From: TOLSYN sp963738165
GTDB lineage: Bacteria > Acidobacteriota > Terriglobia > Terriglobales > Acidobacteriaceae
Assembly (NCBI GenBank): GCA_963738165.1
Contig: CAVTVE010000006.1
Coordinates: 186,001 to 250,000 of the forward strand
DNA: 64,000 nt
Direction: 5' to 3'
The notes below the pieces were generated by a model. That model had not been told where the DNA came from. It did not search any database and saw only the letters and a program-made list of their open reading frames with translations. Shown in pieces: positions 1 to 7,724 of the stretch; positions within the stretch are counted from its first letter, which is position 1, and the number at the start of each line of letters is the position of its first letter. Position numbers and translations under genes: made by a program.

Positions 1-486
1 CGTCTCAACGGGCGTGCCGGTAACACCGGGTTGCTGCTTCACGGTCTCGCCTGCTGCCTTGGCCTGCTTGGCGGCAAAGTCCAGAACCGAGTTCTGGGCA
101 ACGACCGCGCGATCCACCGACTGCTGGATCAGGGCGCTGATTCCATCCTTCACCTTGGAGGCATCCTGGCTGCATTCCTGAACTGCATTGGTCACTGCGG
201 CGCTCTGCTCCACGGCCAGACCCAGAAGGCTCTTCTGAAGGGCAACGTAGCCCTCAAACGCCGAACCGGCCACATCAAACAGGAAAGCACCAGGCAGCGA
301 AGACGCCTTCAGCGCCTTTTTGGCCGAAGCCAGAACCGCGGCATTCTGCTCGACGGCCAGATCAAGAGAGGTCTTGCTCACTTCAACAACCCGCTCGAAT
401 CCCTTGTTGATAAGGCTGGCGCAGGCGGCCGGGCAGACGGTTTCAATGGTTTCTTCGATCTTGGTTGACTTGGCGCTGGTGCTCAT
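1..486 (-). CDS. Phasin family protein, partial at window edge
   Basis: The protein reads from ATG 486 (preceded by GGAGGGG) to the window edge without a stop, so the C-terminus is missing. It begins MSTSAKSTKIEETIETVCPA and continues as about 160 residues of Ala/Lys/Val-rich amphipathic helix with repeated LAVEQ and ALKAS-type segments, as in granule-binding phasins. Phasins coat polyhydroxyalkanoate granules. The divergent neighbour is a PhaR-type repressor, which classically controls phasin genes, and this supports the call. The 120-bp divergent gap (487-606) should hold both promoters and a PhaR operator. The family call rests on composition plus context rather than on a catalytic motif. 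Confidence 0.65.
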   Translation of the reverse strand, partial: MSTSAKSTKIEETIETVCPAACASLINKGFERVVEVSKTSLDLAVEQNAAVLASAKKALKASSLPGAFLFDVAGSAFEGYVALQKSLLGLAVEQSAAVTNAVQECSQDASKVKDGISALIQQSVDRAVVAQNSVLDFAAKQAKAAGETVKQQPGVTGTPVET

Positions 487-606
487 GTTCCCCTCCTTGA
501 TGGGGTAGCTCTCGGAATAGATTAATGCTGCGGCGAGTGCTGCAGTGCAGCATAAAAGATTATGGTTCGGTTTGCTTATCCATGTCAAGCAGGAAAAGAT
601 CAATAT

Positions 607-1188
607 ATGAATAAGAAGATCATCATCAAGAAGTATGAAAACCGGCGGCTTTACGACGTCACACACAGCAGGTATGTGAATCTGGACGAAGTCGCCCGGG
701 CAGTTCAGGACGGCTATGACGTCCAGGTGCTGGATGCTTCGACCGGAGAAGATCTCACCCGCCTGGTCATGACGCAGATCATCACGGAAAGCGCGAAGAC
801 AGCCGATTCCGTCTTTCCGCTCGACATCCTGCGGGAGATGGTGGTGGCCTCCGGAAAGGCGAGTCAGGAGAGCGCGTTGAACTACATGCGGGCCGTCGCC
901 GACATGTACAAGAACGCCTTACGCGGATTCACGCACACCATGAGCCCCTTTGAAATTGTGCAGAATATGATGAATTCCACCTCCGGCGTGCAGGTAGATC
1001 CTGCCCCTCCGGCACCCGTGCCCGAGCCCGCCGTTGAAGTGCACGAGTCGAAGGCGCAGGACTCCAACGGCGATAGGGAATTGCAGGAGTTGAAGAAACG
1101 CATTCATGAACTGGAAGCCCTGGTTTTGAAGAGCAAAAAGGCGCAGCCAACGCGAAAGAAAAAGGCTCGCAACCGAGCGACTTCGTGA
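607..1188 (+). CDS. phaR: PhaR-type polyhydroxyalkanoate synthesis repressor
   Basis: A 193-residue protein. The N-terminal block (residues 1-62: KKYENRRLYDVTHSRYVNLD, then VQVLDASTGEDLTR) is the PHB/PHA accumulation regulator DNA-binding domain. It is followed by the second conserved block around residues 75-125 (VFPLDILREMVVASG, NYMRAVADMYKNAL). A Pro-rich linker and a Glu/Lys coiled tail close the protein. ATG 607 is preferred to an upstream in-frame start at 562 because AGGAAAAG precedes it and the conserved domain starts at once. Family members sense PHA and release phasin and their own promoters when polymer accumulates. The divergent phasin gene fits that role. Confidence 0.9.
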   Translation: MNKKIIIKKYENRRLYDVTHSRYVNLDEVARAVQDGYDVQVLDASTGEDLTRLVMTQIITESAKTADSVFPLDILREMVVASGKASQESALNYMRAVADMYKNALRGFTHTMSPFEIVQNMMNSTSGVQVDPAPPAPVPEPAVEVHESKAQDSNGDRELQELKKRIHELEALVLKSKKAQPTRKKKARNRATS

Positions 1189-1438
1189 ACCCTAAGCTGC
1201 AGGATCACCGAGTGGCGCGAACTGATAAGCGAACGCCTTACGTCCGCATCGCAGCATCGTCCGTTTCCGCAGGCTAGACGAATCGGGATCAGTAATTCTG
1301 AAGTGATCTGAACGTGTCCACCCAACAGCTTCTGCACTCGAATGATGTACACTTATCGAGTGCGAAGAAAACAGCGGGTTTTGTGAGGATGTTGCATCGA
1401 AGCAAAATCGCTGATAAGCTACATGAAATCAGTGACGT

Positions 1439-1515
1439 AGGCGCGTAGCTCAGTTGGTTAGAGCGCTACCTTGACACGGTAGAGGTCAGGAGTTCGAGTC
1501 TCCTCGTGCCTACCA
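1439..1515 (+). tRNA. tRNA-Val (anticodon GAC), CCA encoded
   Basis: The cloverleaf folds by eye. A 7-bp acceptor stem pairs 1439-1445 with 1505-1511 (one G-U pair). There is a D arm with GCTC...GAGC. The anticodon stem is CTACC/GGTAG with loop TTGACAC (GAC, Val), and the T arm is AGGAG-TTCGAGT-CTCCT. The discriminator A and an encoded CCA end at 1515. An integrase gene starts to read toward it 87 bp downstream, so its 3' end is the likely attachment site. Confidence 0.95.
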
Positions 1516-1601
1516 TTTATTTTCAAAGACTTACGGGTTACAGCGGTACTTGATTCAGAGTGACCCTACCCGTGGTTTTACCCGTACTACCTCAAACTAC
1601 C

Positions 1602-2825
1602 CTACTGTACCGCCTTGGAAGCTGCTGCTACAGACTCCAAGGCTTTTGTTTTTGCCGCCGCCAGAGCCGCCAGATACTCGCCCTGTGCCGCCATCTTATT
1701 GTCCGAGACCGCGTGAGCATAGATATCCAGCGTGGTCTTGATATTGGCGTGGCGAAGCAAACTCTGAACCGTCTTGGGGTCTGTTCCCTGTGACACAAGG
1801 AACGAACTCAAAGAGTGCCGAAGATTGTGCCACCCGAACCGGGTGACTACATCCCCCCGCTTGTCCCGGTAGATGCTGGCAGCGACCTTACCTTCCGAGT
1901 CCAATACATCTTCCTTCGTGAGAATGCCGACTTCGACCGCAGCGGGGCGGAGGTAGTCCTGAGCCGCGATGGAGCCGCAGCGGGGTACCCTGCCCTTGCA
2001 CTTGTTGCTGGCAAAGACCCAATGAGAGTCCTCATGGTAAAGAGTCTCCCGCCGCCACACCTGCATGGCCTCCGCAAGTATCGGATGCATCGGCATGTCA
2101 GATTTGGCCAGCTTGGTTTTTCCTTTACCAGTCTCGCTCAGAGTCCAACTACGGCGAACATGGATTGCGTGTTTCTCGAAATCCATGTCTCCCCATTGAA
2201 GGGCGAAAGCCTCAGACTGCCGAAGCCCAGTACAGGCGATAAGGAGAGCAATCGTGTACTCGGGCTGCTCCAGCTTCTCCAGTAGCTTGAAGGTCTGCTC
2301 TGGAGTGAGCACGACCGCCTCATAGTCTGAGCCACCCGCGCAGCGCACGAGCGTCATAGGGTTTGTGCCCTCGTCACGGGGAATCAAGCCGTGACGCTGG
2401 GCATGTTTGTAGACCTGCCCCATCGCCGTCTTAATCTTTACCTTGGTTGTGCTTTGCAGAGGTATTGACCTGAGCCAATCCTCTACTTCCAAAGGCTTGA
2501 TGTCGGACGGAGATGAAGTACCCCACCGGGGTAGCACATAATCATCAAGGTTGTGCTTATCCCTATATATGGTGCCCTTAGCCTTGGTTGACTTATCGAG
2601 TTCATGAGTCTCGTAGTGCTCGATAAGTTCACCGAAGGTACAAGGGGTGGTACCCTCCAGCAGGTCTAACTTCTTCCGCTTAACCTCCTCCCACGCTTTT
2701 TTCTCTGACGGAAAATGAGATATCAAACATACGGTACGCATGTTCTCGACCCTCTTCCCATCTGTTGCGCGGGTGACGTTAAAGCGGAACATCCAGTTCT
2801 TACCTTTCTTCACTAAAAATCCCAT
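1602..2825 (-). CDS. Tyrosine recombinase (phage-type integrase), intact
   Basis: A 407-residue site-specific recombinase with an AP2-like N-terminal arm (about 1-60), a core-binding domain (about 65-170) and a catalytic domain (about 180-370). The catalytic residues are visible: Arg in CTGLRQSEAFALQW, HxxR in HNLRHSLSSFL, a second His in LLRHANIKTTLD, and the Tyr nucleophile in IYAH. The gene ends 87 bp from the tRNA-Val 3' end and points toward it, the usual layout for tRNA-integrating elements. Its start shares one base with the stop of the excisionase-like gene (TGATG), so the two are translationally coupled. Nothing suggests inactivation. Confidence 0.93.
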   Translation of the reverse strand: MGFLVKKGKNWMFRFNVTRATDGKRVENMRTVCLISHFPSEKKAWEEVKRKKLDLLEGTTPCTFGELIEHYETHELDKSTKAKGTIYRDKHNLDDYVLPRWGTSSPSDIKPLEVEDWLRSIPLQSTTKVKIKTAMGQVYKHAQRHGLIPRDEGTNPMTLVRCAGGSDYEAVVLTPEQTFKLLEKLEQPEYTIALLIACTGLRQSEAFALQWGDMDFEKHAIHVRRSWTLSETGKGKTKLAKSDMPMHPILAEAMQVWRRETLYHEDSHWVFASNKCKGRVPRCGSIAAQDYLRPAAVEVGILTKEDVLDSEGKVAASIYRDKRGDVVTRFGWHNLRHSLSSFLVSQGTDPKTVQSLLRHANIKTTLDIYAHAVSDNKMAAQGEYLAALAAAKTKALESVAAASKAVQ

Positions 2826-3082
2826 CAGCTTGCTCGCTTTCCGCTCGCTGAAGGACTGCCGGAATCCACTCTAGCACTTGCCGGGGATTTACCCGTAGAA
2901 AAAAATGCGTGAATCTCGGACATGCGAAAACGCCACGTTTTACGCGGGCCACGTCCAATAGGATGGGCGGGAATTTCTCCCCGGCGTGCCATCGCTTTGA
3001 CGGTCGCCGGGGTAAAGCTCAAATACTCTGCCACGACTTCAGCAGAAACGAAGTGTTCAAATGGTTCAGTTGTCGGTACCAT
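2825..3082 (-). CDS. Excisionase-like MerR/Xis-type HTH protein
   Basis: An 85-residue protein with a winged-helix 'helix-turn-helix domain 17' pattern. FVSAEVVAEYLSFTPATVKA (residues 11-30) forms the HTH, followed by the wing with PAHPIGRGPRKTWRF. Proteins of this size and fold directly upstream of an integrase act as directionality factors for excision. GGGAGAAGTT precedes ATG 3082, and the gene overlaps the integrase start by one base. It could instead be a small transcriptional regulator of the element. The position makes Xis the better reading. Confidence 0.75.
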   Translation of the reverse strand: MVPTTEPFEHFVSAEVVAEYLSFTPATVKAMARRGEIPAHPIGRGPRKTWRFRMSEIHAFFSTGKSPASARVDSGSPSASGKRAS

Positions 3083-3207
3083 AACTTCTCCCTGTGAGAC
3101 CTTATGTAGACTTACAAGGCTCTCTATCTATTACTGCGTAGTTGGAAAAGGTATTGATTGGTTTCTCTGTTCTATTTGGGGTTTGCGTGAGGTGGTGTAG
3201 TACATCA

Positions 3208-3486
3208 TCACACCCACCCCAGCGCGAAACGGTCTACCTCTACTATCTGGGCGGAAATCGTAGTTGCCTCCTCATCCGTGGGGGAAGCGTAAAAATAATC
3301 TGGTTGATGCCCGACTAAATCCTCTGTGAGGGCGCGGACGGTATCGGTAAGTAATGTAATAGTCTCGTTATGTTTCGGATTTCGCAGCGTAAACGCTTGC
3401 ATTGTGGTTACAGCTACATTGAGCTTGTCCAGCGCCTTGTACAGCAACTCTGCGTCGGTCGGTTTTGCTTTTGGTTTTTTAGGCAT
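3208..3486 (-). CDS. Hypothetical small protein of the integrated element
   Basis: A 92-residue protein of unknown function, beginning MPKKPKAKPTDAEL. It is mostly helical, with a Lys-rich N-terminus and an acidic C-terminal half. ATG 3486 is chosen over an in-frame ATG at 3507 because GGGGAGAG lies just before 3486 and nothing precedes 3507. It is the third gene of a minus-strand series leading toward xis and int. No family recognised. Confidence 0.55.
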   Translation of the reverse strand: MPKKPKAKPTDAELLYKALDKLNVAVTTMQAFTLRNPKHNETITLLTDTVRALTEDLVGHQPDYFYASPTDEEATTISAQIVEVDRFALGWV

Positions 3487-3517
3487 AACTCTCCCCTGTT
3501 TCTTCATCCACCAAAAA

Positions 3518-3877
3518 TTACTCTTCGGTTGGTTCCAGAACTAAACGAACAAAACGCTTGCGTGGATTGAGCGGGTCGTTTGGGTCATTCACGAACTCAG
3601 CGTCAACTGAGAACTTGCTCTTCACGGCAGCGCGGATATCGTTCATGCTGTTAACGTAGCGGTTGATGTTGGAGAGGTTATTGAAAATCTTGTCGATGTG
3701 AATGTCGCCTAGATACTCGGGAAAGACATTCTGGTCAATATTGTTTTCAGCGAGCCCCTGAGCGAGTTTCGAGCGTAGAAACGCACGGATTGTTTCCGGC
3801 GATGCTCCGCACTCTGCGAGTGTATTGGTAATAGCAATCTGCAATGGGGTAAGAATGTTTCCCTTATCTTCTTTCAT
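3518..3877 (-). CDS. Hypothetical protein of the integrated element
   Basis: A 119-residue protein, probably soluble and helical (begins MKEDKGNILTPLQIAITNTL). No recognised domain. The start at 3877 is set by AAAGGAGAAACACC immediately upstream. The frame stays open to 3934, but that part lies in the repeated leader. Its 5' region (3893-4033) is a diverged copy of the promoter/leader in front of the gene at 4047-4274, so the two small genes are probably expressed in parallel. Confidence 0.6.
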   Translation of the reverse strand: MKEDKGNILTPLQIAITNTLAECGASPETIRAFLRSKLAQGLAENNIDQNVFPEYLGDIHIDKIFNNLSNINRYVNSMNDIRAAVKSKFSVDAEFVNDPNDPLNPRKRFVRLVLEPTEE

Positions 3878-3892
3878 GGTGTTTCTCCTTTG

Positions 3893-4033
3893 TGGGGCGG
3901 CTCCCCTTATCGCTTCAGCGGGGTAAGTCCGCAATTTCCCATTATTGGTATACCGAGCAGCCCTCGTTTTTGTCTAAGCTTTTTTCCACAATCTTCGAAA
4001 TATTTTTCTCGCCCTGTGTTTATGCGGGTCTGA
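3893..4033 (-). promoter_or_regulatory. Repeated promoter/leader, copy 1
   Basis: On the minus strand this reads TAGACA (complement of 3971-3976), an 18-bp spacer, then TATACC (complement of 3947-3952): a plausible sigma-70 promoter. A leader follows with a short CGCTGAAGCG hairpin enclosed by CCCC/GGGG. About 110 of the ~140 bp recur upstream of the next minus-strand gene (4288-4412), including the CATAAACACAGGGCG block near 4010-4025. Confidence 0.6.
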
Positions 4034-4046
4034 CAGCGCCTTGCTG

Positions 4047-4274
4047 CTAAGTTACTTTTAGCTTCCGGAGGTCGGCATCTTGTACGCGCATAATGCGGCT
4101 GCACTGAAGATTGTCTTCAACCCACTCCATCGAGAACAACCACACAATCTCTTTTGAGTTATCACCATCTGCGCCAAGGAAGCGGGCATCGACGTGAATA
4201 CGCTCCATCGTTCCGATTGTGCCTTCTAACCTGTATATTGTTCCGGGCACCAAGCTCTGTGCTGGGTTCTGCAT
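4047..4274 (-). CDS. Hypothetical 75-residue protein
   Basis: It begins MQNPAQSLVPGTIYRLEGTI and looks like a small beta-rich domain with a Lys/Arg tail. No family recognised. AAAAGGAGCTGCACA precedes the ATG, so the start is secure. It is expressed from copy 2 of the repeated promoter/leader. Its stop abuts copy 1, which drives the next gene on the same strand. Confidence 0.6.
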   Translation of the reverse strand: MQNPAQSLVPGTIYRLEGTIGTMERIHVDARFLGADGDNSKEIVWLFSMEWVEDNLQCSRIMRVQDADLRKLKVT

Positions 4275-4287
4275 TGTGCAGCTCCTT

Positions 4288-4412
4288 TTACGGGGTGGCT
4301 CCCCTTATCGCCTCAGCGGGGTATGGCCGCAATTCCCCATTTGTAGTATACGAACCAAGCTTCGTTTTTGGCTAAGCTTTTCTTTCGCCCTGTGTTTATG
4401 TGGGTCTGCTTA
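4288..4412 (-). promoter_or_regulatory. Repeated promoter/leader, copy 2
   Basis: On the minus strand: TAGCCA (complement of 4369-4374), an 18-bp spacer, TATACT (complement of 4345-4350). The conserved leader with CGCTGAGGCG between CCCC and GGGG follows, ending at the Shine-Dalgarno of the 4047-4274 gene. The TGAA loop of copy 1 becomes TGAG here while the outer C/G pairs are kept. Confidence 0.6.
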
Positions 4413-4417
4413 TCATT

Positions 4418-4480
4418 GGTGGGCTCCCCTTATCGGTTCAGAGGAGTAGGGTCACAATGCCCCTCACTTAACATAGTGGA
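4418..4480 (-). repeat. Partial third copy of the leader repeat
   Basis: The GATAAGGGGAGCC block and the ACTCCTCTGAACCG arm recur here on the minus strand, but no gene of more than a few codons lies between this copy and copy 2. It may be a promoter stranded by loss of its gene, or a short untranslated RNA start. Confidence 0.45.
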
Positions 4481-4562
4481 CGGATGGGATGCTCGTGTCA
4501 ACTCACAAAATAGACAGGTACAAGGCGCTGCATTTACCCTTATCGGCGGAGGCTAGAACCAC

Positions 4563-4709
4563 ATGGCAACTGATTTCGATAACGATGAAATAGACCCTTT
4601 GGCGGACATCATTGAGAAAAAGCAGGAGGATGGTGGCCTGACTAAATATGATGAGGGAGAAATAGAGCGGCCGAACTTGGGTGACGATGAGGAAGATTGG
4701 AAAAAGTAA
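4563..4709 (+). CDS. Small acidic protein (48 residues)
   Basis: It begins MATDFDNDEIDPLADIIEKK and ends in LGDDEEDWKK. About a third of the residues are Asp/Glu. GGAGG lies 10 bases upstream and a perfect 14-bp terminator hairpin starts 8 bases after the stop, so this is a compact single-gene transcription unit on the strand opposite its neighbours. No family recognised. Very acidic small phage proteins are often DNA mimics or inhibitors of host enzymes, but nothing here shows that. Confidence 0.6.
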   Translation: MATDFDNDEIDPLADIIEKKQEDGGLTKYDEGEIERPNLGDDEEDWKK

Positions 4710-4716
4710 GAGCATA

Positions 4717-4750
4717 TAGAAAAGCCCTCCATCATCGGAGGGCTTTTCTA
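4717..4750 (+). terminator. Rho-independent terminator
   Basis: A perfect 14-bp inverted repeat (4717-4730 with 4737-4750) with a 6-base loop ATCATC. It has a GC core CCCTCC/GGAGGG and A/T flanks that give a U-rich end in both directions. It closes the 48-residue acidic gene and can also stop minus-strand transcripts. Confidence 0.9.
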
Positions 4751-4898
4751 TTGAGTTGGGCGGTAGAACCCGCCCGAACCCGGTATCAGTTTAGGGGCTC
4801 CCGTCCGGGATATCTCGACCCGCTGAGACTCTCCGTCGCATACCGGGCAGGAATCGAGGGGCGGAACATCGGCCATCGACCGCAGAAAGCATTCATAG

Positions 4899-4907
4899 AC
4901 TCCGCAT
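4899..4907. repeat. Target-site duplication of the IS4 element, left copy
   Basis: ACTCCGCAT directly outside the left inverted repeat. The identical nine bases follow the right inverted repeat at 6236-6244. Confidence 0.85.
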
Positions 4908-6235
4908 CAGTAGTGTCCGGCTAAAAGTCGAATAGATTGAACTGGTTACCGGAATCGACTAAGTCGTTATCGAAGTCAGGTGCGTGAAGTGCCCATAAAA
5001 TGGGCGCTTTCTCGAAAAGCGTGAGGCTGAGAATCTGTAAAATCTGGTACAGGCTGGCGTCCAGTTCCAGCCGTTTGCGCACGATTGCCACCAGCACGTA
5101 TACCGACACCGCGATCCATATCTGAGTCTTCACGGCGTTCTCGCTGGTGCCGAAGAATGCCTTGATGCGTAGGTGCTGCTTGATCCATTTGAAAAACAAT
5201 TCAACTTGCCAGCGCTGCTTGTAGATTTGCGCGATTGTCAGCGCCGGAAGCGCAAAGTTGTTGGTCAGGAACTTCAGCCGCTTATTGGTCTCCGCATCGA
5301 AGTAACTCACGCGTCGCAGTGGATCGGGATAGGCAGAGGCCGATTCGAAAGATGCTAGAAGCACGGTCTGATCGGAGCGAACGCCTGTGCTCTTATCGAC
5401 CGGATGCGAGTAGCGCCGCTGAATCAAAACGTTCGACTTGGTGCGCACCACGAAGAAAGCCGAGCTGAGCGTGAACACAAACAGACGTTGGAAATCGATG
5501 TAGCCGCGATCCATCACATAGAACGCGCCGGGTTCCGGCATGATCTCGTCCAAGATGTTTACGTCATGCACTTTGCCGTCAGTAATGCGGATAAACGTGG
5601 GAATGTTGCCGTGCAGATCAAGCAGCGTGTGCATCTTGACAGCAGCTTTGTGCTCACGGAATTTGGCCCATGGGAACAAGGAGAGGCAGAGATCAATAGT
5701 CGTGGAGTCCAAGGCATAGAGGCCGTTGTTCAGGTCGACGCCCAACGGATCGCAGGCGTAGAGCGGCCGTGCCATGCCAATCAGAATTTGCGCGAAGTCA
5801 GCGAAGATCCTCCAATCATGAGATTCGTTCGCATCCGCTAAAGTCGAGCGCGTCACCTTGCCGCGAAAGCCCATGTGGTACAACTTGGCACCCATCGCGC
5901 GAAGGCATGCTTCTATGTCGCGCAGACTTTCCCGGTAAGTCAATTGCGCGAAGGCCATCGCCAGATACTGGTCCCAACAAGAGAAACCTCGCAGGTGGGA
6001 GTCGCCGCGATAGCGGGCTACACACTTCTGGAACTCCTTGCCTGGGGCGTGCTCGATCAGTTGAGAAAAGATAGTGCGGCCAGCATTCATTCCACCATTG
6101 TTTCGGATCTGGAACTCTTCGTCTCAGTCCGAAAGCTGCATTCTGGATTTCAAATCGTTCTCGCGCCGAACGGCTACATCCTGCTGACCTGTGGAGACTT
6201 ACGCAACTCTCGGAAATTTTAGCCGGACACTACTG
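4908..6235 (-). mobile_element. Complete IS4-family insertion sequence (1328 bp)
   Basis: The ends are perfect 19-bp inverted repeats starting CAGTAGTGTCCGGC (4908-4926 and 6217-6235), flanked by a 9-bp direct repeat (4899-4907, 6236-6244). One transposase gene fills the element. Perfect ends and target duplication indicate a recent insertion. The site is intergenic, between the acidic gene's terminator and the SleB-like gene, inside the integrated element. Confidence 0.93.
4921..6090 (-). CDS. IS4-family DDE transposase
   Basis: A 389-residue transposase. The N-terminal DUF4372-type DNA-binding region covers about residues 5-80 (FSQLIEHAPGKEFQ, YRGDSHLRGFSCWDQ). The catalytic core shows D128 in ALDSTTIDL, D194 in VMDRGYIDF and E297 in YKQRWQVELFFKWIK. 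The last is the YREK signature (Y-2-R-3-E-6-K) that defines the IS4 family. Full length and uninterrupted, so probably active. It catalyses cut-and-paste movement of the surrounding 1.3-kb element. Confidence 0.93.
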   Translation of the reverse strand: MNAGRTIFSQLIEHAPGKEFQKCVARYRGDSHLRGFSCWDQYLAMAFAQLTYRESLRDIEACLRAMGAKLYHMGFRGKVTRSTLADANESHDWRIFADFAQILIGMARPLYACDPLGVDLNNGLYALDSTTIDLCLSLFPWAKFREHKAAVKMHTLLDLHGNIPTFIRITDGKVHDVNILDEIMPEPGAFYVMDRGYIDFQRLFVFTLSSAFFVVRTKSNVLIQRRYSHPVDKSTGVRSDQTVLLASFESASAYPDPLRRVSYFDAETNKRLKFLTNNFALPALTIAQIYKQRWQVELFFKWIKQHLRIKAFFGTSENAVKTQIWIAVSVYVLVAIVRKRLELDASLYQILQILSLTLFEKAPILWALHAPDFDNDLVDSGNQFNLFDF

Positions 6236-6244
6236 ACTCCGCAT
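6236..6244. repeat. Target-site duplication of the IS4 element, right copy
   Basis: ACTCCGCAT, identical to 4899-4907 and directly adjoining the right inverted repeat. Confidence 0.85.
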
Positions 6245-6284
6245 ATAGGGCAGGAGTATTCATATAAGGGCATCTTGTTGGCTC

Positions 6285-6701
6285 CTACTTATAGAAGGTG
6301 TGCCCACCCGCACGGGCGCATACCGGGTGCTCCTCAGGTTCGCCTACAATCTCCCTCTGGAACCATCCGCCCGGAGTGATGTTGCCAAGTGCTGCGTAGT
6401 ACAAGCCTCCGTTAGATAGGTCGGTTCCCGTACCAGCGTAGATACCATCGACCGCCTGAAGCAGCTTGATGAAGCCGGGGTCGCGTGGGTCGGGATACAA
6501 AACAGTCTGACTGTCGCCCAAGTAGGTCATGCTGCTGAGTTGATTCTTGCCCTCTACCACCTGACTCCAAGATTGTTTCCATGTTTTCGTGCGGTTGTGG
6601 AGGCAGTTGCCCACGGCGGTCATGCCGTCCATTCCACCGGAACGGTCTTCCCGCCATAAGGCAAGCGCGAGAATGCTTTTTTCAAATTCCTGTGTGTCCA
6701 A
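6285..6701 (-). CDS. SleB-like cell-wall hydrolase (probable endolysin)
   Basis: A 138-residue protein. LALALWREDRSGG (about 11-23) followed by MTAVGNCLHNR matches the start of Hydrolase_2/SleB domains, with the Glu of WRED in the place of the catalytic Glu. The end AGGHTFYK matches the family's C-terminal xGxHxFYK. Such proteins cleave the glycan strands of peptidoglycan. The TTG start at 6701 has AAAGGACTTAA upstream and touches the stop of the ClpP-like gene, so the two are co-translated. A phage lysin fits the neighbourhood. No signal peptide is seen, so release would need a holin, and none is visible. Confidence 0.6.
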   Translation of the reverse strand: MDTQEFEKSILALALWREDRSGGMDGMTAVGNCLHNRTKTWKQSWSQVVEGKNQLSSMTYLGDSQTVLYPDPRDPGFIKLLQAVDGIYAGTGTDLSNGGLYYAALGNITPGGWFQREIVGEPEEHPVCARAGGHTFYK

Positions 6702-7172
6702 TTAAGTCCTTTCAGTTATGGGTTGAATTTCGTGAATAAGCCCAATACTTCGGGCGTAGTTCGCCCCGAAGTAGGTTTCCTCTGCGAGTAGTTCGCGGGC
6801 CTTGGGAAGCGAGATACAGCCCCGCGAATGAATGATTTCGGCCAACTCCGTCCCTAAAAAACTAACTTCGGCGGCGTCTGCCTTTGAGGGCTCCGACCCG
6901 CCGATTGAAATTGGGTGAAGTAGAAATCGGCAGTGCGGGGTAGCGTACCGATGCTTTCCGGCGAGAAGAACGAGTACAGCGGCGGACATGCACGCGCCTG
7001 TTGCGATAATGGTGATGTTCTTGCCAAGAATCAGGTCAAAGATAGCGAGGGCGGAGTAAACTCCCCCACCATCGGAGTTGAGAACGAGGCGGTCAACTCC
7101 CTCTTCCACGGCAGTGAGAACGCGCCCTACCATCGTTTCGTCTACGTCACCGCACAAGTAGAGCGGGCTCAT
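6702..7172 (-). CDS. ClpP-like serine protease (phage prohead-protease type)
   Basis: A 156-residue ClpP/crotonase-fold protease. It starts MSPLYLCGDVDETMVGRVLT. The oxyanion-loop stretch VLNSDGGGVYSALAIFD, the nucleophile Ser in ATGACMSAAVLVLLAG and the catalytic His in RFLLHPISIGG appear in the right order. ATG 7172 overlaps the stop of the sigma-like gene (ATGA). The frame stays open to 7286, but that part lies inside the upstream gene. Phages use such proteins to mature capsid or scaffold. No capsid genes are present here, so its partner is missing or it cleaves something else. Confidence 0.75.
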   Translation of the reverse strand: MSPLYLCGDVDETMVGRVLTAVEEGVDRLVLNSDGGGVYSALAIFDLILGKNITIIATGACMSAAVLVLLAGKHRYATPHCRFLLHPISIGGSEPSKADAAEVSFLGTELAEIIHSRGCISLPKARELLAEETYFGANYARSIGLIHEIQPITERT

Positions 7173-7720
7173 GCGGCGTCCTTCAGCGTGCCCATCAGGC
7201 GGGCGAACAGCTTCCGCGCCTCTGCCGGGGTAATCTCCGCAGCACGCTCTGGTGTCATGTCCGCAGCGGCAAGCCATGTAGACCATTCAACCGGGTGTGC
7301 CTGAAGCCAGTTTTGATACTTAGTACGTGAAAGCGTGTGCAGAACCACGGACAGAGCCAAAGTGCGCTCACTGGACATCTGGAGAGCCTCACACGCATCC
7401 GCAATCCGGCGCTCGCCATCGGCTACTATGGCGAGTTGCTCCGGTGAGGGCTCCGGGGACGGATAGACATCCCCGGTTCCATGGACAAGGACGCCTGTAC
7501 GCTTCTTCGCCCCGGACTTTTCCGCAAGGTGAAGGAAATGGTTGCGCGTGGAAATCGCAACCATCCCGGCATTCAAGCTTTGCCCGTAGTGTGCTTGAGC
7601 TTGCAGGAGGGCGACCGATGCCTCCTGCTCCGCATCGGCGGGCGGGAGCTTACATACCCCCGCCATCGCCCTACCGACGCGCTTTGCTATGTGCTCGTAA
7701 GTGTTAGTTAGCTCGCTCAT
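7169..7720 (-). CDS. Sigma-factor-like protein of the integrated element
   Basis: A 183-residue protein. The arrangement DAEQEASVALLQAQAHY then AISTRNHFLHLAE resembles region 2 of extracytoplasmic-type sigma factors, and PSPEQLAIVADGERRI resembles the linker to region 4. The C-terminal part (residues 110-180) does not show a clear region-4 HTH. It might turn on late genes of the element, or be a small DNA-binding protein of another sort. It lies between a winged-HTH gene (4 bp upstream) and the ClpP-like gene (4-bp overlap), so the three form one operon. Confidence 0.4.
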   Translation of the reverse strand: MSELTNTYEHIAKRVGRAMAGVCKLPPADAEQEASVALLQAQAHYGQSLNAGMVAISTRNHFLHLAEKSGAKKRTGVLVHGTGDVYPSPEPSPEQLAIVADGERRIADACEALQMSSERTLALSVVLHTLSRTKYQNWLQAHPVEWSTWLAAADMTPERAAEITPAEARKLFARLMGTLKDAA

Positions 7721-7724
7721 CCGC

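Noticed and set aside
1..468. Plus-strand open frame of 145 codons at the window start
   Set aside because: It is antisense to the phasin gene, which has the ribosome site, composition and context.
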